This document shows positions 1-11,600 of a DNA stretch of 64,000 nucleotides, in pieces (within the stretch, counting starts at the first letter, position 1; the number at the start of each line of letters is the position of its first letter). A program made the translations under genes and the position numbers. The notes below the pieces were generated by a model. The model saw only the letters and a program-made list of their open reading frames with translations, did no database searches and was not told where the DNA came from. Source of the DNA: Euphorbia lathyris (lineage: Eukaryota; Streptophyta; Magnoliopsida; Malpighiales; Euphorbiaceae); NCBI RefSeq assembly GCF_963576675.1, contig NC_088911.1, positions 138,139,929-138,203,928 on the forward strand, in the 5' to 3' direction.

Positions 1-128
1 AAAACCATAAAACTACCCCTAACTCACCAAGGCACGCCTTTGGCAACTGCCCTTGGCGCAAAATAGCGCACCAGGCGCGCCTTTAATAACTATGGTCAGC
101 AGTTTTAAGCAACTATCGTCAAGCATTG

Positions 129-202
<74 letters not shown>

Positions 203-246
203 TTTGAATTTTGAAATGTGAATTTGTCCCTATAATCCAATCATAC
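1..246 (-). other. FCA intron 12 (part) with a hAT-like remnant
   Basis: This is intron sequence downstream of the FCA exon ending at 247 (donor GT at 246-245). Positions 28-105 contain GC-rich motifs such as aggcacgcct and aggcgcgcctttaataac. They resemble the ends of the hAT element at 39976-41438 (caggcgtgtgcc, cctttaacaactat). I read this as an eroded related element; no target duplication can be resolved. Confidence 0.4.
130..200. repeat. Compound (CT)n(AT)n microsatellite
   Basis: About 16 CT units are followed directly by about 20 AT units, inside FCA intron 12. In the sense of the gene it reads (AT)n(AG)n. Confidence 0.95.
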
Positions 247-3200
247 CTGCTGTTTAGTTGGCTGGGAATTCTGCTGCAATGCCAAATTCTGATTTGATGG
301 TTGCATCATCTGCATTTGTTGTTGAAGCTGTGAGAATGTCTGCTGAGATGATTGAAAGGTGGCTTGCAGGGTCTGCGTCTGCTGTGAAAGCATCTGAGCT
401 AAAGGAGAAGGGGACTGCTGGAGAGGCTGAAGATGTTGCTGCTGGACAGGAACAGGCATCTGCGGTTGATTTGTTATACCAGGTGCAAGATGAGACGGTG
501 CATTCATATTTGAAGGCGCTTGTTGAGGCATAGCAGATGATTTGGTCTGTTGCAGGAGATGAGGTTGAGAAGCAGACAAATGTCCGCCCATACCTTGGTA
601 CTGCTGTGATGGTGGTGCTTGAGAAAAAGGTGTCTGATTAGCAGTCGGATGAGTTTGTAACTGGCCAGCATGAGAAGTGACTTGATGGTGCGGTTGAAGA
701 GGTGGCAAATTCTGAGGAGAATTGACAGGTTTCTGTAATGGCGATATTTGCTGGTTGACAGGTGGAACTTGTAAAGGCTGATTAAAACCCTGATTAAAAA
801 AGAAGTTAACGTTCCTTAGTCAATTAGAAAAGATCACCAAAAGCGCCACGCTTAGTTTTAAGCAAGCAAAACATCATAGAAGGTTCTCAGCTAAATGGAA
901 TGAGGGATCTAAAATATTTCAAATAATGAGAAATCAATGCTGAATATATAAAAGAAAGGGAAAAGTACAAAAATAAACATTGTGGTTTTGGGCCTTTTCC
1001 AAACATAAACCATGTGGTTTAAAAGTTTGCGTATTCCGTTAGCAAAGGTAGTCCAAGCTAAAGGTGTTAAAAAAAGTAAAAGTCTTTATATTTATTTGTT
1101 TTATAAATTAAACCCCTTATTATCAAATTATCACAAACAAACCTCAAAACAAAAATAAAAAAATCAAACTCACCCTCTCTCTTTAAGTATTTTCTTTCTC
1201 TCTCTAGACACACGCTCTCTCCCTCTCTCTTTAATCTCCACATTCTCTCACATCATTTAAGCTATAAATTAGCAAATATATCTCTCCCATAATCATTCAA
1301 CATCATCATTTTCAAACAAATCCACTTAAGAACCATCAACAATGTCTGCTGCTGCTGCCGTCTCTAATTTTGCCAAAAGGTAAGCATAACATCTTTCTTT
1401 TTCTCCTAAATCATCACCAAAATCTAATTAATCGAATTCAAAATTCAGAATTAAAATCATTTCTAAAGAGTCTACATTTGAATCAATCCAGATTACAGGG
1501 AAAGGTCGCGTTGATAACCGGTGGAGCAAGTGGAATCCGCGAAGGAACGGCAAGACTCTTCGCAAGATTCAACTAAATCTGCCTACGACCTTAATCTTAA
1601 ACCCTACGGTAATTGCAAATCATATTCCTTTTGGAATTTATGGATGCCTTACCAGTACATGATAGGAATAGAAACATAAAAAAAAAAATTAAAAAAAAAG
1701 ACAATATTTACATAAGAAATTTTGAAACTTTATAATAATACCAGTAAAATGGTGTCACAGAAAACACATTGTACATAGAAAATATGGACTGGAAAGTTAA
1801 AGAGATGGTTCATTGTAGTGACGTGGGTTGAAGAGAGGGTTATCCAGCAAAGAAATAAAAACCAAAGTTGCTTTGGAAATGAAATTGTTAGCATTAGTCT
1901 TATTCGAAAGCTTCATTGATCATGATATTGATTAGGTTTATTCAAAAGCTTCCAAGAAATCCCAAATTCGAGACACAATTGCATACTTTTCTCTTTCAAT
2001 TTCAGCAATGAATCTGACAGAGGAAATCAGATCTAAATCAGGACAACAAACAACTTACATCCACTGCGATGTCACAAAAGAATCCGACGTCGAAAAGGCC
2101 GTAAACGCCGCCGTTTCAATGCACGGAAAACTCGATATAATGTACAACAACGCAGGAATCACAGGGAAACTCGATATAACGTTCATAAAAGATATAAGTT
2201 TCTGCAATTGAAAAGATTTGTAGAGTAACTTCCTTAATTCTCATAACTGGAACAATTAATTTGGAGGATGAAATTGTGGTAAGCTACTTATAGCACATAA
2301 CAAAGTCAAAAAGTGAGAAGCATGTCGCGACCATGATTAATTTAACAAGTCACCATCGAAAAATCATAGTGTGGGAAGAGAGATGGTGAGGGTGATAGAG
2401 GAGAGATTAAAGAGAGATGGAGGAGATGGTGACTTTGATTTTTATTTTGGGGTTTGGTTGTGATAATTAGATAATAAGGGGATTAATTTATACAATAAAT
2501 AAATATAAAAATAAAAATAGCTTTTTACCATTTGACTTTTGACTTTTTTTTTAACACCGTTACTCAGTTTGGACTGAAGGAATGAACCACAAGGTACTAG
2601 TTTGCAAATTTTTAAACCAACGTAGCTTATGTTTGAAAATGACCCAACCCACACGGTTTATTTTTGTACTTTTCCCTAAAAGAAACTTAGTGTGCAATAA
2701 ATGGTAAGAATAAATTAAAAGCTATCAATGGGTCAGGAAGCACAATTAGGCAACTGCAAGAGCACTATTTCTTTTTCTTCGGGTGAATAAACAAGAGCAT
2801 TAAAGCAAATGTGAAGTAGATCAAACAATCAATATACTAACAGGGGAAAAAAAGATTCTTTAAATTGAATGGAAAAACAAAATAACACACATATCTAGCA
2901 TCAGTATTTGTGTTGGATAACTACCAGTTGAACTCACCTGATTTAAAGGCGTTGCAAGGTCAACAGGCCTATTAGGCACTTGATTCCCAAAACCACGTAT
3001 ATTTGGTGAAGGCCCCATATTCTGTGGGCTGATAGGACGCCAAGCATTAGGTGGAGGTCGATCACCCATAGGCTCACCAAAATTCGGTGGTGGCCTAATA
3101 AAACCGAAGTGTTAAACACTATTTATGGAAGGAAGACAGTGATATAGAAAAGGCATTTCACAAATTGAGTAAGGGAAAAACACCTCTGCTGCCCTGGAGC

Positions 3201-6200
3201 TTGAAATCGAGGACCAAAGCCTGGACCTCCAAATGCAGGACCAGGAGGACCCCTGGGACAATTAAGTTACCCTATTAAAATCTGGCATGATGTTCTATCC
3301 CCTTTCTCACTGGTGGGGTAAAAAAACACAGAACAAAGATTAAAGATGATATCAGCCAAACAGACCTTGACTCTCCAGCCCTTGGCCTCTTAGGATCAGC
3401 AAACCGAACAGTCAATGGTTGATCGCATCCCTTTAGTTAAAAAATTGGAAATCAACGATATTGCTTGAAATATATTCAGTAAACTTCAGATTACAGAAAT
3501 AAATAACTGTACTTACTATCATTTTGTAGGTTCCGTTAAGAGAATTTATTGCAGACAATGCCATTTCTTTATGAGAGTATTTAACAAATCCACAACCTTC
3601 AGAAAGAATAACAAAGAAGAAGGCAACAGGAAATTAAAATTGTAGACATTAGGGTCACATAAATTAAGACATTGTTATGAAAGAAAGCAACGCATGAAAC
3701 TGCTATAAGATTTCTAGAGCTAATGACCCAAACTGATGGTACCAACCATCACATGCCTCTCAAAAAAACTGAGCAGATAGCGTATCATTTTCGGCAGATG
3801 CTCAAGGAAAAAGAAAAAATAATATTTAAGATAAGCTTCTGAGTTCTGATTCAGTCCACAAGGTCAGCTTCTGGCACAGTAAAGAAACCAGGGCTGAAAA
3901 CCTGGTCCTCAATGAAACCGGCATAACATTTTGTTTAGAATAACAAAGTAAAAAACATACCACGGCTTTGCTTCATTTCATCACGCATGAGATAGACATC
4001 TTCAACGTGGCCATATGGAGAAAAAACCTGAAAAAGATCAAGTAGTAGTTTGATACTCATGCCTTAAAAGAAAATTATATAACAAACAAGAATTTATACT
4101 CATCAAAGCAATATAACAGAAAAATGTTACGCCTCCACACTATCATATGAATGGAAAGCTTCTTTTGTAGCCAGTACAATTGGAGGGGAGGTGCCAGGTG
4201 CCAGAATATTTAAATTTAGTTTAGAAAGCATAGTAAACTCAGCCAATTGATATGTCTGACATACTTCCTCTACTTCCTTTTCTGTAGCTTGTTTGTTTAA
4301 TGACCCCACGAACAATTTGTACTCAACAGCACCTACCATATGGAAAAAAAAAGTGTACACTGTGGGAATTAGAATTTCCAAGATGAATAGAAAAGAAAAA
4401 GAAAAAGAACATGCATATCAATCATCAATCAAAAAAGCATAGTTAACATTTTCTACTCAGCAAAACATCTACTGATGAGTAGCTGTTTCTAGATATCATT
4501 AACTAATAAAAGAGGCGGCCCTCCATATGATGGAAGAGCTTGGAATGCCTACAGGCCCAACACATCAACTTTATAATTTAACAAATAAATAAACAAGAAT
4601 TATTGAAAAAGGGAATATAGTAATAACTTTCCAGATACAACAAAATGTTGAATTAAAAAAAGTACCAAGACGCTCTCGTTCCCCATCAGCATATCTTACT
4701 TGGATAGGACCTACTCCCTGGAAAAGAAACACTCAAGGCATGAAAATACTACACTAAGCCCCAGCTAACCAAAAAACAAGCAGAAAGTAGAACTCACTCC
4801 TGGTATGGTATGTTGATTATGCAAAGCTCTGATAGCTCTATCGGCTGCTTCTGGGGTTGCATATTTGACAAAACAACAACCTGCATAAGTTAATGGTCTT
4901 TAAACTGATTTCTGTTTGCTAATTTTATCTTTCTAGCAATGGCAGATCTATGCAATACATCAAATTAGTAAGTGCCTATGCATACATACAGTAAAGTTGT
5001 ATACTCAAGAAAGTTGTTGTTAACCTGACTTTATTTAGTCAAATCACTATAACTATAAACTGAATAAGAAGTATGTTTATCATCAGGTCAATGCACATGG
5101 CAAGTAAATTCGCAGTTTATCTAGATAGAGAAAGAGGTCAGGGTGCACTCAAAAAGCCCAAATGTAAATTAGAGAGTTAGCTAAATCATTGCATCTTGAA
5201 GCACTCCAATGCGTACAGATAAATTTAGTACAACAATGAAGGACCTGATGTGACACATTCAACAATGAGAAGTTCACGAGGAACCAGAAAACATATATAT
5301 TTCCTTTTGGGGAAACACGGTTCACAATCATTCAAAACGCATATTCACAACGCAGAGCCAAGCACCATTCTGTGAAAGAATGACGAATACGAAACTGAAG
5401 GTTCAAAAGAAGGAACCATAATTAGCAGCCCCCAAACAATAATCAAATACAGAACCTTGTTCATAAAACTGAAATGCTTGAGGGCTTCTGCTGAATTCAA
5501 ACAATGATAAGAAATAAGTTAATGCTAAGAACTATTGGTATTATCTGATCATGAAACTAGTGATGACTGCAAAATAACGGTTCTTACAGATCTGCACTTG
5601 TTACAACCAAAACTGTAACATATTTCACATCCTCCTCACCCTCCTACTGGCTTATAAGAAAATTAATTCAAATGCGGCTTATCCTTCCGCTTAAAATGCA
5701 CAGTCACACAATATACATCTCTTGCTAACAACTAAGTCTAAAATTCTAGTCTAAGAGCTAGTATGAACAGTAAAGATTTAACTATAGGAGGATGTTTAAA
5801 TTTTCATATACTACAACAGGCTTCTGCAGAAAACGGCAGTGTAATGAGGGAGCTGATATCATCTACCAAGCATGCAGAAAGAGATTATTCTACTCTAAAA
5901 GAGAAAAGAAATCATGAGCTACTTCAAATACTATATCTGCAGTGAAGCAAGCCACGGAAAAAGCAACACTGATGAATAAATTGATAGCAGAAACAGAGCA
6001 TGGTGCCTGCAGAAAAAAACTTAGCTGCTAGAAAGCACTCAATCTCATAAGCATACATAGATGGTATGGTAGTTAATGACGACATTTGCGAGAGAGACCG
6101 GTGCTCACCCAAATCAGAACACTAAGATCATACACCAAGGTAATTCATACACCACATTAATTCGACATCACACTTCATTCTAAATCATAAACATCATACA

Positions 6201-9200
6201 CCACATTAATTCACCCACAATCTGCCACAGCACAAGGAAAAACAGGCTGAATTCTGAGCTTAATATGACATTCACATTCAACATCAAAAAAGTAACCAAT
6301 ACCAACTACTGCATGAAAACCACAATGATTGAGTTCTCTTATTATTTTCAAGCAAAAGAACTAAGTCGGAACTTCTCTAGAAATAAGAAATAATTGCACA
6401 TTAGAAGTTGATACCCATCTCTGAGCATCAGAATTCAATTGAGTTTCCTTATCACGCTGCTAAATCTACAACATCCATATTTGAGAAAGAAGCCAAAATA
6501 TAAAGTCTAAATCATAAGTATCCTGCCAACAATCACCAACACGGATAAGCGATTCGTTCTAGCAGTGGAACTAACCTATGTTGCACGGAAACTCTTCTTC
6601 ACTAGTGTTTCAGTTTCCATTTCCATTATTGCTTCCTAGCTAAATTTTCTTAGAAATAACATTTCCCAGTGTCCGTTTCAGTTTCCGTGCAACATAGGAA
6701 CTAACTCAGCTAACTGCCTTGAATATAAGATACAAATTTAAGTAATCAAACGGATACCATCCACATCCATCCCATGAACAAAAAGTTTGCAATTCCAAAT
6801 GTAGCTTTAAGGGGCAAATAAGAACCATCCACACCTCATTTAATCCAATAACCATCCATAAAAGAAAAAGTATCTAACTCCAACTCTGTTTGATATGACA
6901 ATTTACAAGATAGGTAGACATTCCAAGTCACTCAAGAATTGAACAGCCCCGAGTTCATGATCATCATACCAAACCACTGAATTCCTTCAAATAACAATCT
7001 ATTTACCACCCATTCAAAAAGGAACAATTTAAGTTTCTTTCCATCCCATGTACAAAACTTTCCTTTAAATATCCCGACATTAAAAAGCTACAGTAAAGCA
7101 ACAGACACTCCCAACACAAAATGCCTTGTTGGGTAGTGCCCCTACTGATGGAACCACTATGACAACAGGAGTATCTAATCACCTTCAAGTCCCCAAATGC
7201 TATACACAAAATGCCTTGTTTTCACAGGATGTGGACAAAAAAAAAGTGTGCTACCAAAATCAACAAGCCCGAAACTTGTTGCAAAAACAAACTGAGACGA
7301 ACGATGAGCATACTTTGCTCCCATCAGCCCCATAGAGTTAGAGGACCTGAAATGACATAGGTGTGAACACAATTATTTCATTGGAAAATAGCATTTATAC
7401 ATACCTTGCTGTTGTCCTGTTCTCTTATCTTTGATCAGAGCAACCTCTAAAACTGTTCCATGAAGCTCAAACACGGGGCGAATCTGGCATCGTGAAGTGA
7501 TTCTATTTTAGATGCACGTATTCCAACGAAGAATTAAAAGTTACATTTAAATCAATACAGGAATGTAATTTACAGGCGCAACGAATCTTGATCAAAAATA
7601 TATGCAAAAGTTAATAATATCAGGTAATTTCATATTATGGCATCTGATGCCATAAAACAGATACAGCTTGATGGTGTATATTTAGTACCATAATTAATTT
7701 GCAGATATCATGGTAAAGAAAAAAGAGAAGGGATGACATTATTAATCAGGTATGAACCAGTCATAAGCCAACATGGGTTTTAGCAATGGTTAGACATGCA
7801 GCTAAACAAAAGTCAATAAGGTAGTATTCACAAATATCTCCCCTTCGATGGCCTCTGCACATGTGTTCTTGGGTTTAAATTAACTACTACGAACAATAGT
7901 TCAGGCATCATTATACAACTTGTATCATTTCAAAATGAGTCGAACAAAGAAGTAACCAACTTACATCTTCTTCATTAGCAGTCCTTGGAACAGATCCAAC
8001 AAAGAGTTTGGCAAAACTACCACTATCAGAATCTGAAAGATAATTAACAGAGGCCATTAGCACCTCAAGAAAAAGAGAAAAGGCTCTGAAGATGTAAATG
8101 AGATTCAAAGGCAATAAGATGCTGGCCTAAATTCAATATGCAAGACGAAGAGCTCTATTAATTTTCTTCTTAACAACGAACATATGTGTGACCACTGACT
8201 TAAAAAAAAATGATCATATGCTCGGAATAGGTGGAACCTGTTACTAGAGAGTTCTGCCAACAACCCACAGAATTAAGAAATTATGCGGCAGAATTGCAGC
8301 ACAAAAATATATTGTAAACTTGCGGTACAAGACATACAGTTAAGAGCTAAACAAATCTATGACTATGATAGAGGATAGCAAGGGTGATGGTGGTGAATGA
8401 GTAATTAAGATGCTAAAGTTCCAAATAGAAACAAGGGAAGAAGGTAAGCAAAAAATTGAATCTCTCCTAAATAAATAAATGGACCAAAAAGGAAAGGAAG
8501 ACCATGAAAACCACTAGACAAGTTCACTAAAACTCATAAAAGAGGTGAAAATTACTAACAATCAACAAAAAAATATTTAGCTTTCTTTTATAGCAAAGCT
8601 TCAATCAATCAAGTGATGTTGTCTAAACCCCTGATTTTGCATATTTATCACCCAATTTTCAATTCAAAAACCTAAATTCTTGATTATATTTTGTTCTTGA
8701 CTATATTTTGCTCTAAATTCTTGATTATATACTGTTCTATCAAAAACCTAAATTCTTGATTATATTTTTTATCTTCAACCAACATGAGTTAGGGCAAAAA
8801 TCTATGAGGACAATGCCAGGCCCTAAAGTGTATATGCTCAGTTATGAGCCTTAACCAAGCCTAGTACATGAAACCACATGCTAACACACATTCAGACTGA
8901 AGAGGTTCAAGTTAAATGCTCGGCAATTTTCTAAGAACCGAAAAATTCTAACGCGTTAATATTGAGAACGAATGACAATTTACAAAAACTTACCAGGAGA
9001 AGTTTCACGGGCAGAGAATGGATAACCTCGTTTTTGACCCGAAAGAGGTTGTGGAGGAGGAGGAGCCAGCGGCGAAGGAGCCTGAAAGTTAGGCCCAAAC
9101 CCTGCACCTCTACCGCCCATTGGCCTAAATCCACCAAGACCACCGGTACCAACGCCTCCCGGAGGTCCAAATCCTCCTATTCCACCTCCACTACCAACAG

Positions 9201-9483
9201 GAGGAGTATGACGCGGAGAGCTCTCGAAACCGCGTCCACCACCAGCACCACCACGAAATTCATTAGGGCTGCTGTGGTCGAAATTGTTGCCAGTATCGGT
9301 ACCGTTGTTGGAAAAACGATTCATAGGAGTATCAGAGAATCGAGGAGGTGGCCCATCGGAGAACCTAGACGGTCTACGGCTGTGATAAGAGTCCTGGTTG
9401 TAGCTGTTGTTGTTGCTAGTGTTGATGGCAGCACCAGCACCACCACCGGCACCGCCGTAGCGCTCTCCCCTGTGCCTATCCAT
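247..9483 (-). CDS. FCA: Flowering time control protein FCA (partial, 3' end outside the window)
   Basis: FCA is a nuclear RNA-binding protein of the autonomous flowering pathway that promotes proximal poly(A) site choice, notably on FLC antisense RNA and on its own transcript. Visible exons, in transcript order: 9483-8994, 8032-7965, 7483-7405, 4880-4798, 4717-4666, 4332-4265, 4027-3961, 3596-3517, 3430-3366, 3252-3184, 3094-2938, 789-247. All have GT donors and AG acceptors with consistent phases and encode 607 residues. Residues 1-163 are rich in Gly, Arg and Pro, as in FCA. RRM1 has RNP2 KLFVGS (172-177) and RNP1 GCCFVKYA (213-220). RRM2 has RNP2 KLFVGS (263-268) and RNP1 GCGFVKYS (303-310). 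The motif FVGSLNKQATEKEVEE is diagnostic. Residues from about 427 are Gln-rich. The WW domain and C-terminus must lie left of position 1. The start is the first ATG of the Gly-rich exon. Intron 3 (4881-7404) is very large, matching the intron of Arabidopsis FCA used for autoregulatory early polyadenylation. Confidence 0.96.
958..2676. mobile_element. Pack-MULE carrying short-chain dehydrogenase fragments, in FCA intron 11
   Basis: This 1719-bp element has long terminal inverted repeats of about 240 bp (958-1200 and 2430-2676). Outer ends read gggaaaagtacaaaaataaa on both sides, with matching internal blocks such as the one around ccccttattatc. It is flanked by a perfect 9-bp target duplication, taaaagaaa, at 949-957 and 2677-2685. 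Long TIRs plus a 9-bp duplication are the hallmark of Mutator-like elements. There is no transposase; the interior holds dehydrogenase gene pieces in the orientation opposite to FCA, which makes it a Pack-MULE. It lies wholly within FCA intron 11 (790-2937). Confidence 0.92.
1342..2185 (+). pseudogene. Captured short-chain dehydrogenase/reductase fragments
   Basis: An ATG at 1342 opens a short exon (1342-1379, MSAAAAVSNFAKR) with a good GTAAGC donor. A second exon from 1492 continues in phase with LQGKVALITGGASGI, the Rossmann-fold cofactor motif of classical SDRs. The expected third Gly of TGGxxGIG is Arg, and the frame stops at 1577. A third block (about 2008-2185) encodes IHCDVTKESDVEKAVNAA and then the SDR motif YNNAGI. 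The catalytic YxxxK part is absent. The closest families by motif are secoisolariciresinol dehydrogenase-like or xanthoxin dehydrogenase-like plant SDRs. The sequence lies inside the Pack-MULE and is on the strand opposite to FCA. It cannot make a working enzyme; a short chimeric or antisense transcript is possible but unproven. Confidence 0.85.
4881..7404 (-). promoter_or_regulatory. FCA intron 3, candidate autoregulatory alternative-polyadenylation intron
   Basis: The intron between FCA exon 3 (ends 7405) and exon 4 (starts 4880) is 2524 bp, the longest resolved in this gene, and interrupts RRM1 just before RNP1. In Arabidopsis, intron 3 is also oversized and contains the early poly(A) site that gives the truncated FCA-beta transcript. 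Position and phase agree here. On the minus strand a canonical AATAAA occurs at 5035-5030, and an ATTAAA near 6845-6839. I cannot tell which, if any, is used. A hAT MITE lies at 6576-6697. Confidence 0.55.
6576..6697. mobile_element. 122-bp hAT-type MITE in FCA intron 3
   Basis: The terminal inverted repeats ctatgttgcacggaaac match perfectly at both ends. The element is flanked by a perfect 8-bp target duplication, gaactaac (6568-6575 and 6698-6705). An 8-bp duplication indicates the hAT superfamily. Inner parts also fold back (gtttcagtttcc and complementary blocks). There is no coding capacity. Confidence 0.9.
8650..8775. repeat. AT-rich tandem repeat in FCA intron 1
   Basis: Several imperfect copies of the motif aaattcttgattatatt are separated by ttgttcttgactatat-like spacers. 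The repeat sits in FCA intron 1 (8033-8993). No function is evident. Confidence 0.7.
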
Positions 9484-9700
9484 ACAACTCTGAAGAACCC
9501 TAATGCACTGAAAAGGAAATTGAAAGAGGGAAAATGGAGTAAAGTGCGGGTCTTTGTGCTTCCTAAAGAAAGAAGAGGGAAAATTGGTATAGTTCTAATA
9601 AGGAAGGAACTTCACTGTCTGAGCTAAGAAATCATTGTAGCGAAGGCATCGGTGGATTTTGGGCCGATACTTTTAGCTTCTCATTGGGCTTTTACTTCAT
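9484..9700 (-). promoter_or_regulatory. FCA 5' leader and proximal promoter
   Basis: This stretch lies directly upstream of the FCA start codon (9483). Two TGGGCY motifs, TGGGCC near 9659 and TGGGCT near 9687, match plant site II elements bound by TCP factors, which are common in promoters of constitutively expressed genes. No clear TATA box was seen. The transcription start is not determined. Confidence 0.45.
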
Positions 9701-9709
9701 CGAATCGGA

Positions 9710-10078
9710 AATTAATAACGGTATAGATTTCACCGGTATTCGGTACTATCCAATTTTAGTAAAACTATCCGAGTCGCGTATAAAAGGTATAGGACGGGAA
9801 TATGTTAGATAATAAAATTATCTAAATCGTGTATAAAAGATATGGAACAAGAATATGGTAAAAAAACTGTGACAGTTATGATATGGGAATGGAAATACTC
9901 TTAAAGTACTCGTTAACGGTATAGATTTTATATAGATATTCGGTACTATCTAATTTTAGTAAGACGATCTAAATCGCGTATATAAAAGGTATAGGACGAG
10001 AATATGGTAAAAACACCATGAAATGTATGAGATGGAAATGGAAATACTCTTAAAATACTCACTATATGCTTAGGAGTT
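9710..10078. repeat. Degenerate two-copy direct repeat upstream of FCA
   Basis: Two imperfect copies of about 190 bp share blocks such as cggtatagattt, attcggtactatc, ataaaaggtataggacg and ggaaatactcttaaa (about 9710-9905 and 9911-10078). The phrase ggtataggacggg resembles ggtatgagacggg in the elements at 45966-46402 and 60541-62060, so this may be an old relative of that family. Confidence 0.6.
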
Positions 10079-10339
10079 AAGTAACTACTATTATAATGAA
10101 TTTAAAATTGATGTTTTAATTTCAATACTAAGTTAAACAACTTCTTTCTTTTCCATGTTTTTTATGACATTGTTATGCGACATCCGACGTAACGTTGTTT
10201 TCGATGGTTTGTGACGCCAAGATGTGCCTTATACGAATTTAGCGCAATTTCAGCTTATTCCAATAAGACAACTCAAAGAAAATGCTCTTTTTCCTCCATC
10301 CATACATGCTATTCATCTCATCCCACTTCCTCTTTGTAT

Positions 10340-11600
10340 CAGTCTTGCCAAATGGAACCTAAGTAAATTGGATACATTGCAGCAATACATCATCACCCGA
10401 TAATGGAAGAGGAGCATTCCCTTTTTCAACAATTTTATCAAAGGCTCTTTGTAGTTTTCGCCATCTATGGTTCGTCGGCAGCCAACACTTATGCCTCATA
10501 TAAGATGTCCTATTTTTAATTGGACGTGATGCAGGTTTCTTATGACAAGAAAGGCAGTCAAAAGATCCTTTTGTACTCCACCCAGACAAGTCTGCATATG
10601 CTGGAAAATCACTTATAGTCCACGAGAGACTTGCACGCATAATAAAATTATGCTTCGTGTATGCATCATATGTTTCAGCATCAACCTCCCATAGCTCTTT
10701 CAACTCCTCTATCAAAGGTTGCAAATAGACATCTAAATCTATTCCTATAGAGTTAGGTCCATCAATAGGTAAAGATAAAAAAAAGATAAGGAGACTTCAT
10801 GCACATCTATGGCGTCAAATTGTAAAGAGTCAAAACAACAGGTCAAATATTGTGACACGATCCCCTAAAATTATTGAAGGGTTGGAAGCCATCTGCAGCT
10901 AACCCAAGTATCATGCTTCTAAGATCATATATAAATGATCTAAACTCCTCATCAAATGACTTCCATATAAGAGAATCTGCTGGATGTCTCATTACCCCCA
11001 CCATCGATTATTTCCTCTTTATGCCAATGCATTTCTTTTGATGTCTTGGTTGACATAAACAACCTTTGCAATCTAGGTTTTATAGGGAAGTATCGTAAAA
11101 CCTTGTGAGGTTCATTTTTCCCTTTGCCTTCCACCTAGGAGTGTGACATTTTGGACACTTATGCGCATCAACATGTTCCCGCTAATAAACAATACAATCA
11201 TTTCAACACACATCGATTTTAACATAATCAAGACTCAAATCACTAATAATTTTGTGATATGTCTCATATGAATTTGGCAAATTGCTACCTTAATCTCATT
11301 TTAAAACTTCAACAATTGAGTGAAGAGGTGTCAGTCCAATGGTTCAGGCACTTAAGATGTAACAATTTCATAATGTAAACAAACTTCGATATTTTTGATC
11401 CATCTACAACCAATGTCTCTTTGTAGTCCTTTGAGAGGTGATAGAATTGAGCTGCTTCTCCCGAGGGTTATTCGGCTTCTACTTGTAACCCCATTCCAGC
11501 CACACCACATTCAACTTGTAACATATCAAGCATGTTTGCATCATCAAAACCATCACTAAACTAGTTCCCTCACTTTCAAAACTAAGATCAATATGTTTTT
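10340..11600 (-). pseudogene. CACTA (En/Spm) TNP2-like transposase remnant
   Basis: TNP2 is the catalytic transposase of plant CACTA elements. Read from high to low coordinates on the minus strand, conserved blocks appear in the family order: DGSKISKFVYIMKLLHLKCL (about 11410-11340), LDYVKIDVC with NDC and CPKCH (about 11250-11140), VLRYFPIKPRLQRLFMSTKT (11100-11040), MHWHKEE, and then, in 10724-10359, SDFPAYADLSGWSTKG followed by FDCLSCHKK, RHKCWLP and NHRWR. Stop codons and frameshifts break it repeatedly, and the 3' part is missing. It belongs to the CACTA element ending at 15106, because its orientation places its 5' end towards that terminus. Confidence 0.85.

Noticed and set aside
258..533. 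Plus-strand reading frame of 91 codons
   Set aside because: It is the antisense of the Gln-rich FCA exon 12; low-complexity coding sequence leaves few stops on the opposite strand.
8962..9627. Plus-strand reading frame of 221 codons rich in Arg, Ser and Thr
   Set aside because: It is the antisense of FCA exon 1 (Gly/Pro/Arg-rich). The minus-strand frame has family motifs and a valid splice donor; this one has neither.
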